64,000 nt of DNA. Source: Mastigias papua. Lineage: Eukaryota > Cnidaria > Scyphozoa > Rhizostomeae > Mastigiidae. The stretch's first letter is position 1. Every line of letters begins with the position of its first letter. The notes under the pieces are model-generated. The model was not told the DNA's origin and ran no database searches. It worked only from the letters and a program-made list of their open reading frames with translations. The translations under genes and the position numbers were made by a program. The DNA is taken from positions 2,622,453 through 2,686,452 of the forward strand of contig OZ025277.1 in NCBI GenBank assembly GCA_964019165.1, read 5' to 3'. Of this stretch, positions 1-42,700 are shown one piece after another.

Positions 1-209
1 TGTGTGTTGTTCGCATGTTTATCTGTATTTATCTGTTAATGCGGTTGCGTGTGTGATCTTTGTCTATGTATATTTGTATATGTGTTGTATATTCTCTTAA
101 TGATGAACTGGCAGTACTTTGGTTCTGTTATGAAATTTGAATTCACTAATGCCAATTGAAAGCTGGAGAAACCTATTGCAATGAATTTTTTGTTGTTGTT
201 TTTCCTTAG
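1..209 (+). other. Intron of the ABCA gene (3' part)
   Basis: Intronic sequence ending in a pyrimidine-rich tract and an AG acceptor at 208-209, directly before the first visible ABCA exon. No coding motif is seen in it. The upstream exons, which should encode the first membrane segment and most of the first extracellular domain, lie outside the window. Confidence 0.7.
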
Positions 210-29819
<29,610 letters not shown>

Positions 29820-30449
29820 GTACCTTTCAGAGGTGTTTATATTAATATCTTGTAATTTGGACGAAGAATGTAGCAGACCAAACCAATTATGGCGTTGGAA
29901 AATCTCAGAATCTTAGTTACGGCACTTTTAACTAATCGCTTAGTTTGTTACAGTAAATTATTTATTGGATTCCTACTGGATATTTGTTTTAGATAAACAC
30001 TTATTTATACAGTATATGCAATGACGTAATTTTGTAATGATAATATTTCAAGAGACTAAATTATTTGGTAAAAGGTTGTGTAGATTTGCAATCGGGTATT
30101 GAATATTACACATATTACTTCTTTGACTAACCCTGCTAAATAGATCATTCATCGATTAAATGCACTTGCTTCATTCTATGCCGACGGAGGTAAGTCATCT
30201 CCTCAGTTGTATTTTGTAAAGTATTTTACTTTGCATTTAGTACTGAAAACAAACCCAACATCTGCTTGAAATTCATGTCCCTGTCCCAATCTCTCAAGGG
30301 TAATAAAGAGGGACGCCTGAGAGATAGAGTTTGTTATTTATATTGCTTTCTAACGAAATATCTACATGTACAAGTGGGAGAAAACTGTACACACATCATA
30401 ATCTGTATCCATGCTCACATGGACCCACTAGTACTGCACAAGCGTGTTG

Positions 30450-30632
30450 CAGTAGCGGACTTTAGGAGAGCTTAGAGGGCAAATGCCCCCGGAAGTAGAT
30501 ATGTCAGCATTTTGGCACATAGTGGGACGATTCCAGGAACTTAAATGTAGATAGTAGTCAGCGAATCTATTTTACAAGTGCCCATACCCCCTCTCCCCCT
30601 CCTTATAGATTTCTGAAATTCCGCCACTTCTG
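30450..30632. mobile_element. Possible hAT-like foldback element
   Basis: Begins CAGTAGCGGACTTTAG and ends in the reverse complement of CAGAAGTGGCGGAATTTCAG, with a GGGCAAATGCCCCC palindrome just inside the left end. Flanks GCGTGTTG and CGTTGCCA do not match as an 8-bp duplication, so the boundary is uncertain. Confidence 0.3.
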
Positions 30633-33600
30633 CGTTGCCAGATGGTGTCCTGTATTGCTTCCTTACCTATCAAGGAGCAGTGTAAGTGACAATAGAAAAG
30701 ATAATGTCCAAATGCAGCCACAATCGTGTTCGTGTATTCTTTATGATCCAGTATAGGTACATTACTAGAATGTATAGAACTGTTTTCTTGTGAGATATTA
30801 ACAAAGTATGTCATTATGATAATGAAAATGTCTAAAGGTCCGTAGCTTTCGCGTTGTACTAAATGTAAGAGAGTTTTGTTAATGTACTTTGTTTGCTGAT
30901 TCCTGTAAGTGATTTAGCATATGACACAGTTATACGCAGGGAGTACAAAAGTTCATAGGGAAGAGGGGATGGAAAGGAAAAAGCGGCCCTGTATGTATGA
31001 GCAATTAACAGCTGTAAAATTTGATTGATTTAATTACCTTAGGAGTCATCCATATACCGATTTGTCCTCGCTTAGCGTCATTCCGACGTTATTGGTTGCG
31101 CGGACAACAGCTTCGACGCTATGGCAATTTGCTTACATCAATTGTCATATCACAGATTATGAATTGACGATAATGTTCTGAGAAAAATTACCTCACCCGC
31201 GATCCTTTTTCTAGCGCCAACTCTAGCTTTCGAATAACCTAAATCTAGAGAAGAGAACACATTTCTAGCGACTTACAAGGTTCAAGAATGAGTCCAATAG
31301 TCCGCTAGATGTTAGACCTACATCATACTGGCATATGCTAGTAGGCCCATTTTCGGTTTTTCACGCACCAATACTAAGAGTGGACAATGGGGATCTGAAA
31401 GTTAGCATTGAAATGAGGCTTAGCGGGAAGGAAATCGATACATGACTGACTCCTTATTGGAAATGAACTGGTATAAGTAGAAGTTGATTTTAATGAAACT
31501 TTGAATGTTCAAATACGTAATAGCAGATGGCAGGCAATGTCAACGACTTATTTCTTTCTATGTTTTTTTGCATGCAACGGGATTTTACAAGCTCATTACT
31601 TTTAGTCGCAAGATTGTATCCATATGTTTGATGAATTTCCAAGACCACACCCATTGCCTACAAAGAGTGCTGTACTAGCGTACTATACTTGAATGTTCTT
31701 GACTTTTACAAGAAAGCTTCACAACTACAGCACCGACTAATTCTTACACAACTGATCTTCGTTTCCAATACCGCTTTATGCATTCGCAAGGCACTATTAG
31801 TGTTCACGGTCACTGAAATTTAGGCCCTGTATGGCATCTCAGTGATATCAGTAACGAAGAAATTGCATTATGGGGGTTCACATTAAGAATTTTGACAACG
31901 AGAAACAGCATACTATTTGCATACAGCGTTCTATTGAAGCTATTGCTATTTTCACGTATGTTATTGATTCAAGAATCTCTTCCATTTTCAAACGACTAAA
32001 CATATTTACATTCCAAACGCTTATTTTCTAGTTAGCTAGTGACGAACTCTGCTGATGATGCACTATCTTCAGTTTGCATCACCTTAATCTGATTGCTACG
32101 AAACAATTAATGTATAGATTTTCGAGTTGTTAAATCTCTTCAAAGAGTAGTACACCTTGGTGAACGAACGACAACAAGTGCATAGTACTCTCGTCTTGTG
32201 AGAAAAGCTGGTGCGTAACTAGGAATTTTTGAAGGAGCTATTATCAACAAAAAAGAGCACACTAAACACTTTCCATAGAGAATCTATCTTGAAATCACAT
32301 TTGTCAGATTAAGAAACAAGAAATCATACGGGAATTTTCAGACTGACGTTACTTTCAAATGTAATAAGGATTATAAGACATATCTGCTTAACAAAAGTAC
32401 AATAAAAAATGTCAAAATTCTCCTAAGGGCAGGAATCTATACCCCCAGGACCCACCACGTAATTGGGCGCCTGAGAAGTCTTCAGTATATTCTTCGCATT
32501 AGGCATTAAAAGGAATACTGCAACTGGAGCATTCCATAATGATGTGTGGCAGTCAGAGCAAAACTTTTCAACATTTTATTGAATAAAAAACTTGTAAAGC
32601 AAATTTGATGATAAGTTTTTTGTGGTTATTGGAAGATTTCTATATATGTGACAAATCATAAGTCATCTCGCATAAAAGTTTGAAATCAAAGTGCCACAAG
32701 AGGTAATATAAAAAATATGACGTGCGTGACACAGAGAAGATACCAGACGCAAAATTTTGAAAATTTTGATGAGATTCCTGTAACTTCTGGGCTACTTTGG
32801 AAAAACAAATGTTATGATTCAAATCATACTATGGGTTCAAATGCTGTTTTATTGGCTGGTACAGGACAATATCACAAGTTTCAAGATGCTAACTTGTGCT
32901 CGTATGGTATACTTGATTAATTTAATGATGTGTGTGAAATATTACAAATAGATTTTTTGAAGACTGTTGGTGTTGGATATTTAAGAGACTGAGGATTAAA
33001 GACATTCAGATTTTTGTCATTACGGCAAACTGCAATTGTTATCATTGCTCTCTATCTACGAAATTGTCTTATTCATGACAAATCAGAAATCTCAATTGGA
33101 TTATTTTGATTTTCAATGTTGGGAGTGGGGCTTAAAGATTATGCCTTACATGGTGGAAAGGATTGAAATTGCAAATTGTTTTCGACATCATAAAACATGT
33201 TTTCCTTACTAGATAGCGTATTTGCAGGTTCTTCGTTTTCTATATTTTACTGAATTTTGACACCCAATCGAGCATGCGCAATGAATAGCTTTCCATGCGG
33301 TTTTATATTTGATATAAAACGTTATTGTTTTGTTTACGAAAAATGCTGCTGATCCAAATAATAAGAACAGGCAGAGCCACCGAGGGGGGCAGAAGGGCAA
33401 ATTGCCCCAAGGTCTCAAAGTCTAGGGGCCTCATAACTCCCAATGCTCCAAGGTCAAGGGGCCTCATACCGCAAGACTAGCCGTAATTTTCCGGAGTTAA
33501 CTCTCAGACCCTAAAATTTTTCTGCCTGCTTCGCTCGCTAGAGGACATAATTGTGAACATAATCAAGCTTCAAGCGGTTGTGTCATAAGAATCTTCTGTT

Positions 33601-33795
33601 ATTTGGCGCTTTCCCAGATAGACATCCTGCCACCAGCACACACTCAAGTTTTTGCTATGGAAACAGTAGTAAACAAATAGAACTTGACTTATACATTACC
33701 CACGATATGACGTGTTTGACAGATGCCGATAAGATTAATAGTGACATGTGTGACAATTTTTGATTTCATTTAAATATTTAAGAGTTTTCCACTTA

Positions 33796-33875
33796 AATTG
33801 GGACTCTACCAAGCTATTATTGAATTACTATTACTTGATTCTCAGGTCTCAGCTCTTTCTAGAAAATGAGACCAG
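33796..33875 (-). repeat. Dispersed repeat, copy 1 (minus orientation)
   Basis: The reverse complement closely matches 36593-36675. Shared words include AATTCAATAATAGCTTGGTAG and AGAATCAAG. Family unknown. Confidence 0.7.
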
Positions 33876-36592
33876 GATCAATAACCACTTATTGTTTAGA
33901 TGAAATTGAGAGTAGCAACCTTGAAAAAGAGAATCTGAAGTGATTCACTGATTCATAGAAGCTTCTCCCCACCATTGCAAAAATTTTGATTATATTTGTG
34001 ACGTGTGTGACGCATTGGAAAGAGTCCACTTTTTAGGGCCGTGGCAGATTGTAAAAAATATTTTTCACCATGTTTAGTGGCATACAGAGCTGAAATGAGA
34101 TTCTTGTCATTAGAAAAGTACTTGAAAATTCTTAAGTTGCTTGTGAGCATTTGCAATGGCAACTTCAAAACTAATAGATTTTGTGCAACAGCAACAGGGC
34201 ACAATGTAGACAACTTGGCTTTCCACCTTTTAGCATTTCCAGTACATGTTTTTGTCTAAGTACCTTCCCATTGCTATCCTACATATATGATATTAAATTA
34301 TTGCCCACACTCATTGAAACTGTGCCGAATTGATATTCAGTTTTTTGTCCATTTTTCTTGGAGTTCCCCAAACTATGGTGTGTTATCTAAAGTACACGAT
34401 TGTTTCTACAAAAAGAATTGTTTATAAGAATGCAGAACTCAACTGATGAAAAAGCTAAGGAATTTCAGTACTGGGCTTTTGAAACCTAAGGAAGTTGATA
34501 TGTTGATACACGTTTGAAATCTCCATTTTTCACGCTAGCCTATTGGCCCTTTTATTTAATGTGTATACATTTCCCGCAATAATCTATGTATTTCAGGGTA
34601 ATATTTGAGCGTTGCCTCTGTCTAACATTGTAGCGTTGGGCCAACCCAGAAGTTCTGGACGTGACACCTGAAGGCTTTGATCAAGTATATCTGCCAAACA
34701 GTGATAAGTTTGCTGATGATATGATGATAAGTCTTTCTTCCCAACTAGGTGGTAGAATTCAAAATGAAAAACGTAAGCTTCAAATTCTAGTTATGAATTC
34801 ATAACTAATCAAGCCTTGTTCCGGACGTGACAAAAATATAAACTTTTCAAATGTATGTATTAATTAATATATAATGCCCTAGTTTGTTTGTCAATGAATA
34901 ATTTACAAACGCTTGAAACCATTATCAAGCAATTTCTATGTTACTGTTGTAAAGCAGTTGTTACGTTGACAAAAATGCTTAGTTGTTTGTAATAAAACTA
35001 AAAGTTTAAAACATCTCTTACTTAGTCTACAATATCAAAGCTTAGATTTTTGTTCAAATAGTGTTTTTATCAGTCAATGATGCGAAATTAACTTTACAAT
35101 GCTAAATTATTTTTGGAGAGTCCAATTTGATAATAATATTCAGTTTTGCATCCATACCACGAAAACGTTCCGACTGAGTCAGTTTTCTTTATTAAAACGG
35201 CACCATATACATCTTGAAGCTGTCATTTAGGGCAGCCCTAGAACGCATACTGTACTCTTCATACTGCATATTGCATACTGCATACAAAAACCTTGAGTGC
35301 TCAATTTCGTAGAGATAAATAAAAAGTGAATTATGTACTCTCACTTTTTAAATGGAATTAAGGTTTGAAATTGTATTTCAGTTTATATAAAATTCAATAC
35401 GTGGATCTGTTAATATCCATGATGATGATTATTATTATTATTATTAATACGTAATATCAGATTCCTTTACTGTATGATTTAGAGTTCCTGAAAGTTCATA
35501 CTTCTACATACAGTAATTTGCCACACCCAGAACTTTCCAATGAATGATTCAATAGGATATTGCGCCGTACTTTTCTTGTAGTATATCTATTTCAGTATCA
35601 TTTCAGTCATATATTATAGAATATACGATTTGAAGAACAGAAGAGCATTCCTCCCATCTTCCCCCAATAAATACAGACAAGGGGACAGTCGTCTTTTATG
35701 CCTAATGTTCGAACAACCCCTAAAACTAACTTTGTCTTTTATACTTTTTACTACAAGAAATGGGTACAATTGCACTGTGTTGATATCACAAAAACATTAA
35801 AACCATCTTCGGTTCTCTTTGAGCAGTTTCGAGCATCGTCTACCTACGTAGCAAAATTTGAAGAGTGAAAATGAGACATGCTGGCAAGCATCTCTGCCTG
35901 TGGCATTTAATATCTTACACCGATGGGTGACTTTTAAGATTTTTGCATGTTCTATTGTTGGTAATATTGTAGACGATCAATGCCATGTGTAATTGATTAT
36001 CAATTTGGAATTAAGTTCACCTAATAGCGGGATGCCAATAGAATTGGTAAGATACGTAATGCTATTATACAAGCACCTGCTGCCTAAGACAACTCGCCAA
36101 CTTCTGCAATTGCCATCTGCAAGTTACTTACTACGTTCTTCCTCCCAAAGACAAGTCATGATTTCTGAACAAGACACCGTCTAATCGAGGTTTCTTTTTC
36201 GTATATCATATTTTCGTATATTGTATGAATTGGACAGAGTATTATAAATTATTTGCCTTAAATATTCATGCATTGATATAGCACTTATCTCGCGCCATTA
36301 TGTCCAAATAAAATTAATTTATAAACATTCATGGACTATCTCTTGAACCAGGTGTTGAGTATAGTGCACTTCAGACGATAGAAATGTGTTATTGTACTTT
36401 CAACTGTCAGATATGTTTGTCGATTGTTGGATAGACGTAATATTTTCAACTGACTCCATCTAATTCACTAGGAAAAGCCTTGTTTTGACTAAGGACCTTA
36501 TTATTTCTGAAGAATACCGTCGTTTTGATTTGTAAGAAGAGCTTACTTGGACTATTCTCCAGTCATGCATAGTGCAACGGCAAACCTGGACA

Positions 36593-36675
36593 CTGGTCTC
36601 ACTTTTCTGGAAAGAGCTGCGACTTGAGAATCAAGCAGTATTAATTCAATAATAGCTTGGTAGTGTCCCAATGCA
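36593..36675 (+). repeat. Dispersed repeat, copy 2 (plus orientation)
   Basis: Inverted partner of 33796-33875, about 2.8 kb away and about 110 bp before the start codon of iGluR gene A. It may lie in the promoter or 5' UTR of that gene. Confidence 0.7.
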
Positions 36676-36786
36676 AGGCCTTATATTCAGTATCACATCT
36701 TCCTGCAAGACAAGGAACGAAAATCAGCTAAATTCGAACAGGAATCTATCCGGAGCCAGTTAGGAACTCAGAATTTTTGCACAGAG

Positions 36787-39700
36787 ATGATTTGGAGATT
36801 TGCAATCAGAGCATTTTTATTACTCAATGTGTTTTTTCAAATCAATTGCTATACAGCATTACATTTATATGGTATCTTTCAAAATTTGTCTTCTCTGTCG
36901 CTTTACAATGAGGCACTTGTCGAACTGAATACAACAAAAGCAGACGGCAGTCTTTATTTGAGAGCAAGCCATGGATTGAATCAAATCGTTCAAAATGTGG
37001 AAGCCTTGGCTCAAAATATAACAGCAAACAGTGCTACGGGGAATGTCGTATTTAGTGATATGTATTCGCTTCGAAATGAAATATTGAAAGAGGCATTGTT
37101 GAAGGGTGGGGATGGCCTAGCAGCAAATTCAAATCAATCTGTCATTGTGGATAATAATTTAAGTGGAACAAGTCAGGTGAGGTTATTCTTCGTTTTGCTA
37201 AATGACTCATTCGCCTGCCATTGTATTAGATTCAGCTTTTTTCAGAACTTCTTATTGATGTGGCAAACAGGCACTATAGAAATAGTACCCGTTGTTTTAA
37301 TGTTTAATGTTTTATAACTGAAAGCACTATCCAATCAGTATGCGAACTTTTGTAGATCAGTTTTAAACGCCTGTCTAAACATACACTACATTTCAAATGC
37401 TAATATGACGGTTTACATGCTGAGTATATTTCTATGTTTTATTGATTACCCTACAGCTTATCTATCTTATCTTACCTATAAGGTAGCAACTATTCAGTTA
37501 GGGAAACAAACCACGTTGCCAGACTGAATAATTTTTTGAAGCAGAGCCTATGCTAGATGATGTTGAGGTCTATTCACCACAACGAATTGGCTGCACAGAA
37601 ATTTTTTCTAGTCAATTTCAACTGTGGAATAAATACAAGCCTCTTCTATCTAGCATTTGTTGAAAAATGCCGTCCATGCCATGACATCCTTACTCCAGGC
37701 CGCCATTTTATCTTTTGAGAGTCTTGTGTATCAAGAGAGTTCAAACATATTTCTGACCTTGCGCTTAGAGCTAGATATTTCTACTCTAGTACTCTGTTGT
37801 AAGTACGTCTGTTCAATGCTAACCACCGCCGTCTTGTTAATTACAGGGATTATCTACTCTCCTTCTCGATTATCATGAATTGGTAAATTCCCATATATCC
37901 CCTATTTATTCGGTACTCGAGAGCAGTTCCACAAGCTGGAACTAAAAACTGTATGGTACATTAAGTTGCAGGAGTTTCTGTTAGGAGTAGCTTTACGGGT
38001 ATCTTACGCGTATCCTTTATTGACACTCTATGACATTACCTTGACATATAATGTGCTTCTATTTTCAGGTAGTTCATCACCTTTACATCGCGGAAAGTAT
38101 GTTGAAGTTTCTCGACAGAATTCACCTTCCAGCAAAAGAGATTTCATTGATCGTAGATGATACTGAGATAGGCCGTAGAACACTGACGCATTGGATAGAG
38201 AAAGCGCCAAGCTTAAACATCAAGGTTGTGTATTACAAGGTTCTTTCAAAACCGATTAAAAAGAGTGACTTTTCTACAACCATCAACTATGGCAGTAACG
38301 TGTTCCTTGTTGACAGTGATGGTGAAAGTGCAAGTGAAGTCTTTTCACTAGCAGATGAATCGGGGGTTGCTGGAATCGACAAAAACATCAAATGGATTTT
38401 ATCAGAAAGAACAATGGATTCGTTATCTTTGTCCTGTAGCCTTCCAGCCGGAGAATATTATGCTATAAGGTCTCAGGACGTATTGATGAATTCGTCTTAC
38501 ATAGTGCAAAAGATCACTGCCTGTCGTGCTAGTGAACAAGCATTGGAGACATGCTCGACAAGGTATGTTTGTGGTTAAATTTTTCTGCTACCCTTAACTA
38601 CGTGAGGCACTTCACTCATAAGCTTTGTATACCAGTACTAACTAATGACACCATATGGTAGTTAACGCATTATGTTGCAAAAAATCGCACCTGATAGAAG
38701 TAGTCTAATATATGTCATCTGTCAAAATTATATAATTTCTGAAGAATGAACTATTAATAAGCACTGCTTGCTAGTTACTGATGGGTGTCTAATTTTTCTC
38801 TAATTTTACGAAGATCTGAACTTAAAGCTTAGTTCTTAAAGTTCCTTTATCTTCGGGCTTCTTTTGACCACGCTGTAGTAACAAAAGTTACTAAATGGTT
38901 CTTTAATTTCAACTGCACGTTTAGGACTATGTAGACATTATAAATGGTTAAGTCTTGAGATAGGATGATATAGACACTGTAAAATCCATCTGATGATATA
39001 GACACTGTAGGTTTCAGCTGCTACACTGATTGCGCACAAGTCATACAAATGTAACGGCAATGAGCAGAACTGGCTTCTTATTTTCAATGATGAAAGTATT
39101 CCAAACTGAAAAGCTCCTTTGGAATGTATCTAAAGTCCATAGTACAAGTTCCTTATATTTTCTGGTCGTCTGCATGTAGATTAATTCTCGATTCATTATA
39201 GAACAGCGTTAATGCTGGAGGCATACTGCGGTGTTCACAATATTTTTTTACCAAGCAAACTACTTGTGACATCATGACAGTGCTTGCAGTGCATTCTGTT
39301 CAATTCTACTAGTGCACTAATATCATACAGTGACAAAAATCCTTTCCATTGGCTCAAAATTTTCATAGGTATACTCTCTACATCTTTGTTCTTCAATCAA
39401 GAAAGTTTATCATAATCGATCTTTTCAGGAATGTAGTATTATTTAATTTGAGGCAGAGAAATGCAAGTCACAATTCAAGAAGTGCCACAGGATAGAATTC
39501 GGTTTAGGAGTAACATATCAAGATGAATTTGGGTTAAGCTTTGTAAACAATCATTGATTACTCTGGTCTACAAAGACTCTGCTGGGTTGTGCTTCAGGTG
39601 ATTCATAACAATTTAAGTACGCTGGTTCTGAAAATCATATCGGTTTTCCCTCATCACGCCTACATTGTCAGCCTTTTTACGTTCAATTTTACACAAGTGT

Positions 39701-42700
39701 CAAAAGTATGAAAAATTTTTTACAGTTCTTGAAAGTCTGTGAAAAATCTATGTCAAATAAATTTGATTACAATTGACATGAAACTTTCCCATGTCTAAAG
39801 TAAGTTATTGAAATACTCTCCCGTGATAGTTATGTTATATTTTGAAGGATGAGCTACGATATAGGATAATTTGAAGGTTTCATAGTGTTATGAATAAACC
39901 AAGGCGATTCATATAGATCATATTTCTCAGAGTGAATGTCTTAGGATTAACACCTAATAAGAAATAGTCCGTAAGAAATACTGATGCTGCATTATGAGAC
40001 ATTGTTTATCATCATTTTGATATACTACCAATAGCCAAGGCAAAATGCTTCAATACAACTATTTTTCTTTAACACAAAGAACCGTACAAAAGTATGAATT
40101 CAAAATGCGAGTTGCTAAAGAATTTACAGAGTAGATTATGCTCTTCCAGATCCTTTTTGTTAAATCTGACTAAGATTATCCTGCACAAGTATCAATCATC
40201 AAAATGGCTGGTTGGTTCTCGCCAGATTATAGGAATTCTGAACTTGAACGAGTTCTAGTTTCCTTTAGTTTAGAGCCAAATGCGTTCTTTGTGGGGACTT
40301 GCAGATGATGTGAGGTGCAAACTGCTTGCTTATCTTGGTGTCTAAGTTTAATCTTAAAGAAGTGTAATAGGATCTTCCATAAAATTCGTCTACTGTATAT
40401 TTCTTCTCGTCATCTTGAAGATGAACTTATCTAGGTGCAGTCGAAAGAATCTTAGTCCTCTTAGCATTGCATTGACATTTTCACACTGCCCCCAAGCACA
40501 TGGCTAAAGAGCAGTCGCTTGGGTCACATTGTCACACACAGAAAATACACATCTGGCATATTTTCAGACAATGAAAACAGTAAATGAGAGCAAATGTCAT
40601 CTCATAGAGGGATTGTTGCCTTAGTCATTATAATGGCTCACAATGCTACCATGGTTGTTTTCATTCGTATTTTCAGACAATGAATTCAACAAAATTATTA
40701 TGCCATTTCAGCAAAGTTATGAAAGCAATTCAACAGAAATTTGGTGTGGAAGCGTTTTCTACAGATTATTGACCTAAAAATATTCTTAAATTTGTCTTTT
40801 ATAGTTGTCTACATTGTAATCATGTGACCTTGTATTGATTAAACCTAACGTGGTATGACAAAACAGATATAAGTTTTGAAGTCAGCACTAAAAAATTAGC
40901 TGTATTGAAAGGGTTTTTGTCCCAGCAGAAAAATTATGTTGACCAGTTCCATAAGTGTAATGCAACAAGGGCCAATTCTCTAGAATCTCCGTTATATCCA
41001 GAGATTTAGGAAGCACTTGGAAGCCATACCTATGCATACCAAAGCTGTGTGCTATGCTACTACATACTTTTATTGCAAACAGAGCAAGGCAGTGAGGGCT
41101 CAGATCGGATATTATAAAATGTAGAAAAACGTGATTTGTTTCAAAACGAAGGTAGATGAGCACAGTATGATATGACGAGGGGCTCGTTCACCGGTTTTTC
41201 TAGATAAAAGCATAGTTTAACATACTGAAGTCATTTGATATACGACTTGCAAGTACTGGGAGCACGTACCCCAATGCCTCCTGATTCCTTCATCTCTGAT
41301 TACATCATATAGAAATTTTTTTTGACCATATTGATTATTTCAGGTTCAATAAAACAATCACATATAAATTATGGAGCAACGATAAGGCAACGACAGGAAG
41401 ATCTTGGTCACAAATACAAGAACAACACAGTCTATTGGCTTTCGATTTTAGTCAGATTCAAAATCCATTCCTGCCAAAGGTACGAGTTGCCGTAGCAGAC
41501 ACTCCACCTTGGCTTTCGGTAACAAATTTCAGTCAAGATTACGAAGGAGATACAACTCCTTGTGGCAGAGATGGGTTGGTTGGAATTCGTAATATAAATG
41601 GCACTAACGAGACAGTGTGTTATTATGGTTTCTGTATAGACGTATTGAAGGCAATTGAAGAGAAATTGCACTTTGTTGGTCAGGTACAATTCTCCAGTGA
41701 TGGTAAATACGGCACATATCATGAAGAATTAGGAAAAGCAGACGGGATTGTAGGAGATCTTGCCAGCGGGAGAGCAGACCTTGGCATTGATTTGATAGAA
41801 GATAAGACTAGAAATAGGGCTATCGATTTTTCAAACCCATATGCCATAACATCAATCGGTATTGCATACCTGCAGAAGATGAATTATAAAGAAAGTGGAA
41901 TCTTTCGTCCATTCAGCCCAGAGTTATGGCTTGGCATCTGCGGGACAATTGCTGTACTAGTTCTGATAGTATGGACATGGGAAAGAATTAGTCCATATGG
42001 GCAATATCATTTGAACAAGAGATCATTAGACGATGCTAAAGTGTTTGGTCTCGATGATAGTGCAAATTACATAATGGGGACGTTTTTTACTGGCGAAATT
42101 ATTGACCAAAAGCCGAAGACTTTTGGGAGCCATGTTGCTATTATCGTTATATCATTTGTATCAATATTGGTTATTGCAGCTTATTCTGCAAATTTGATAA
42201 CATTTCTTGTCGTCTTGGATGAAGAGCCTTTGGTAAATGGATTGTTGGATCCAAAGGTAAAGTATTTTATTGATCGACTATCAAATGTTACTACAGAATA
42301 AATCACTGAGTTGATTTTGTTGGACATCACTATACAGCTTTGCTTGATAGATTCACAGGTTATGAGTGTAAGAGAGGTGCTAGACCCATAGGGGTGTGGA
42401 AGGGATTTTGAGGGAGGTGTAACAAGAGAAATTTAATGACAGTGTTGAACAAGGTACCGTAATTACAGACCAGCCATGATTGATATTCCGACTTTAACTG
42501 ACAAGCCAAAAAACTACCGATATCTTTCTGTAAATGTGAGAGGAGAGTGCAACAACTTTACTCCCTACTTCAGTACGCCCCTGATTTGAGCGCATTTGTG
42601 CGTAAGCTATCTTAAACCCCAAGATCAAGAGCCGTTAAATTCATGCCCTATGTAAAATTAACAAATTGTAATAATTTAGAAGTATTCATTGCCTTTGTAG

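Larger units (their letters stand above)
29820..36786. other. Intergenic region between ABCA and iGluR gene A
   Basis: About 7 kb without a gene I can support. It contains a possible hAT-like foldback (30450-30632), G/C-rich repeat ends near 33370-33480, recurring TGTGACGTGTGTGAC-like words (around 32717, 33707-33755 and 34000), one arm of an inverted dispersed repeat (33796-33875), a short ATT tract near 35430, and the other arm of that repeat at 36593-36675. Short open frames here lack start context and family motifs. Confidence 0.5.
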
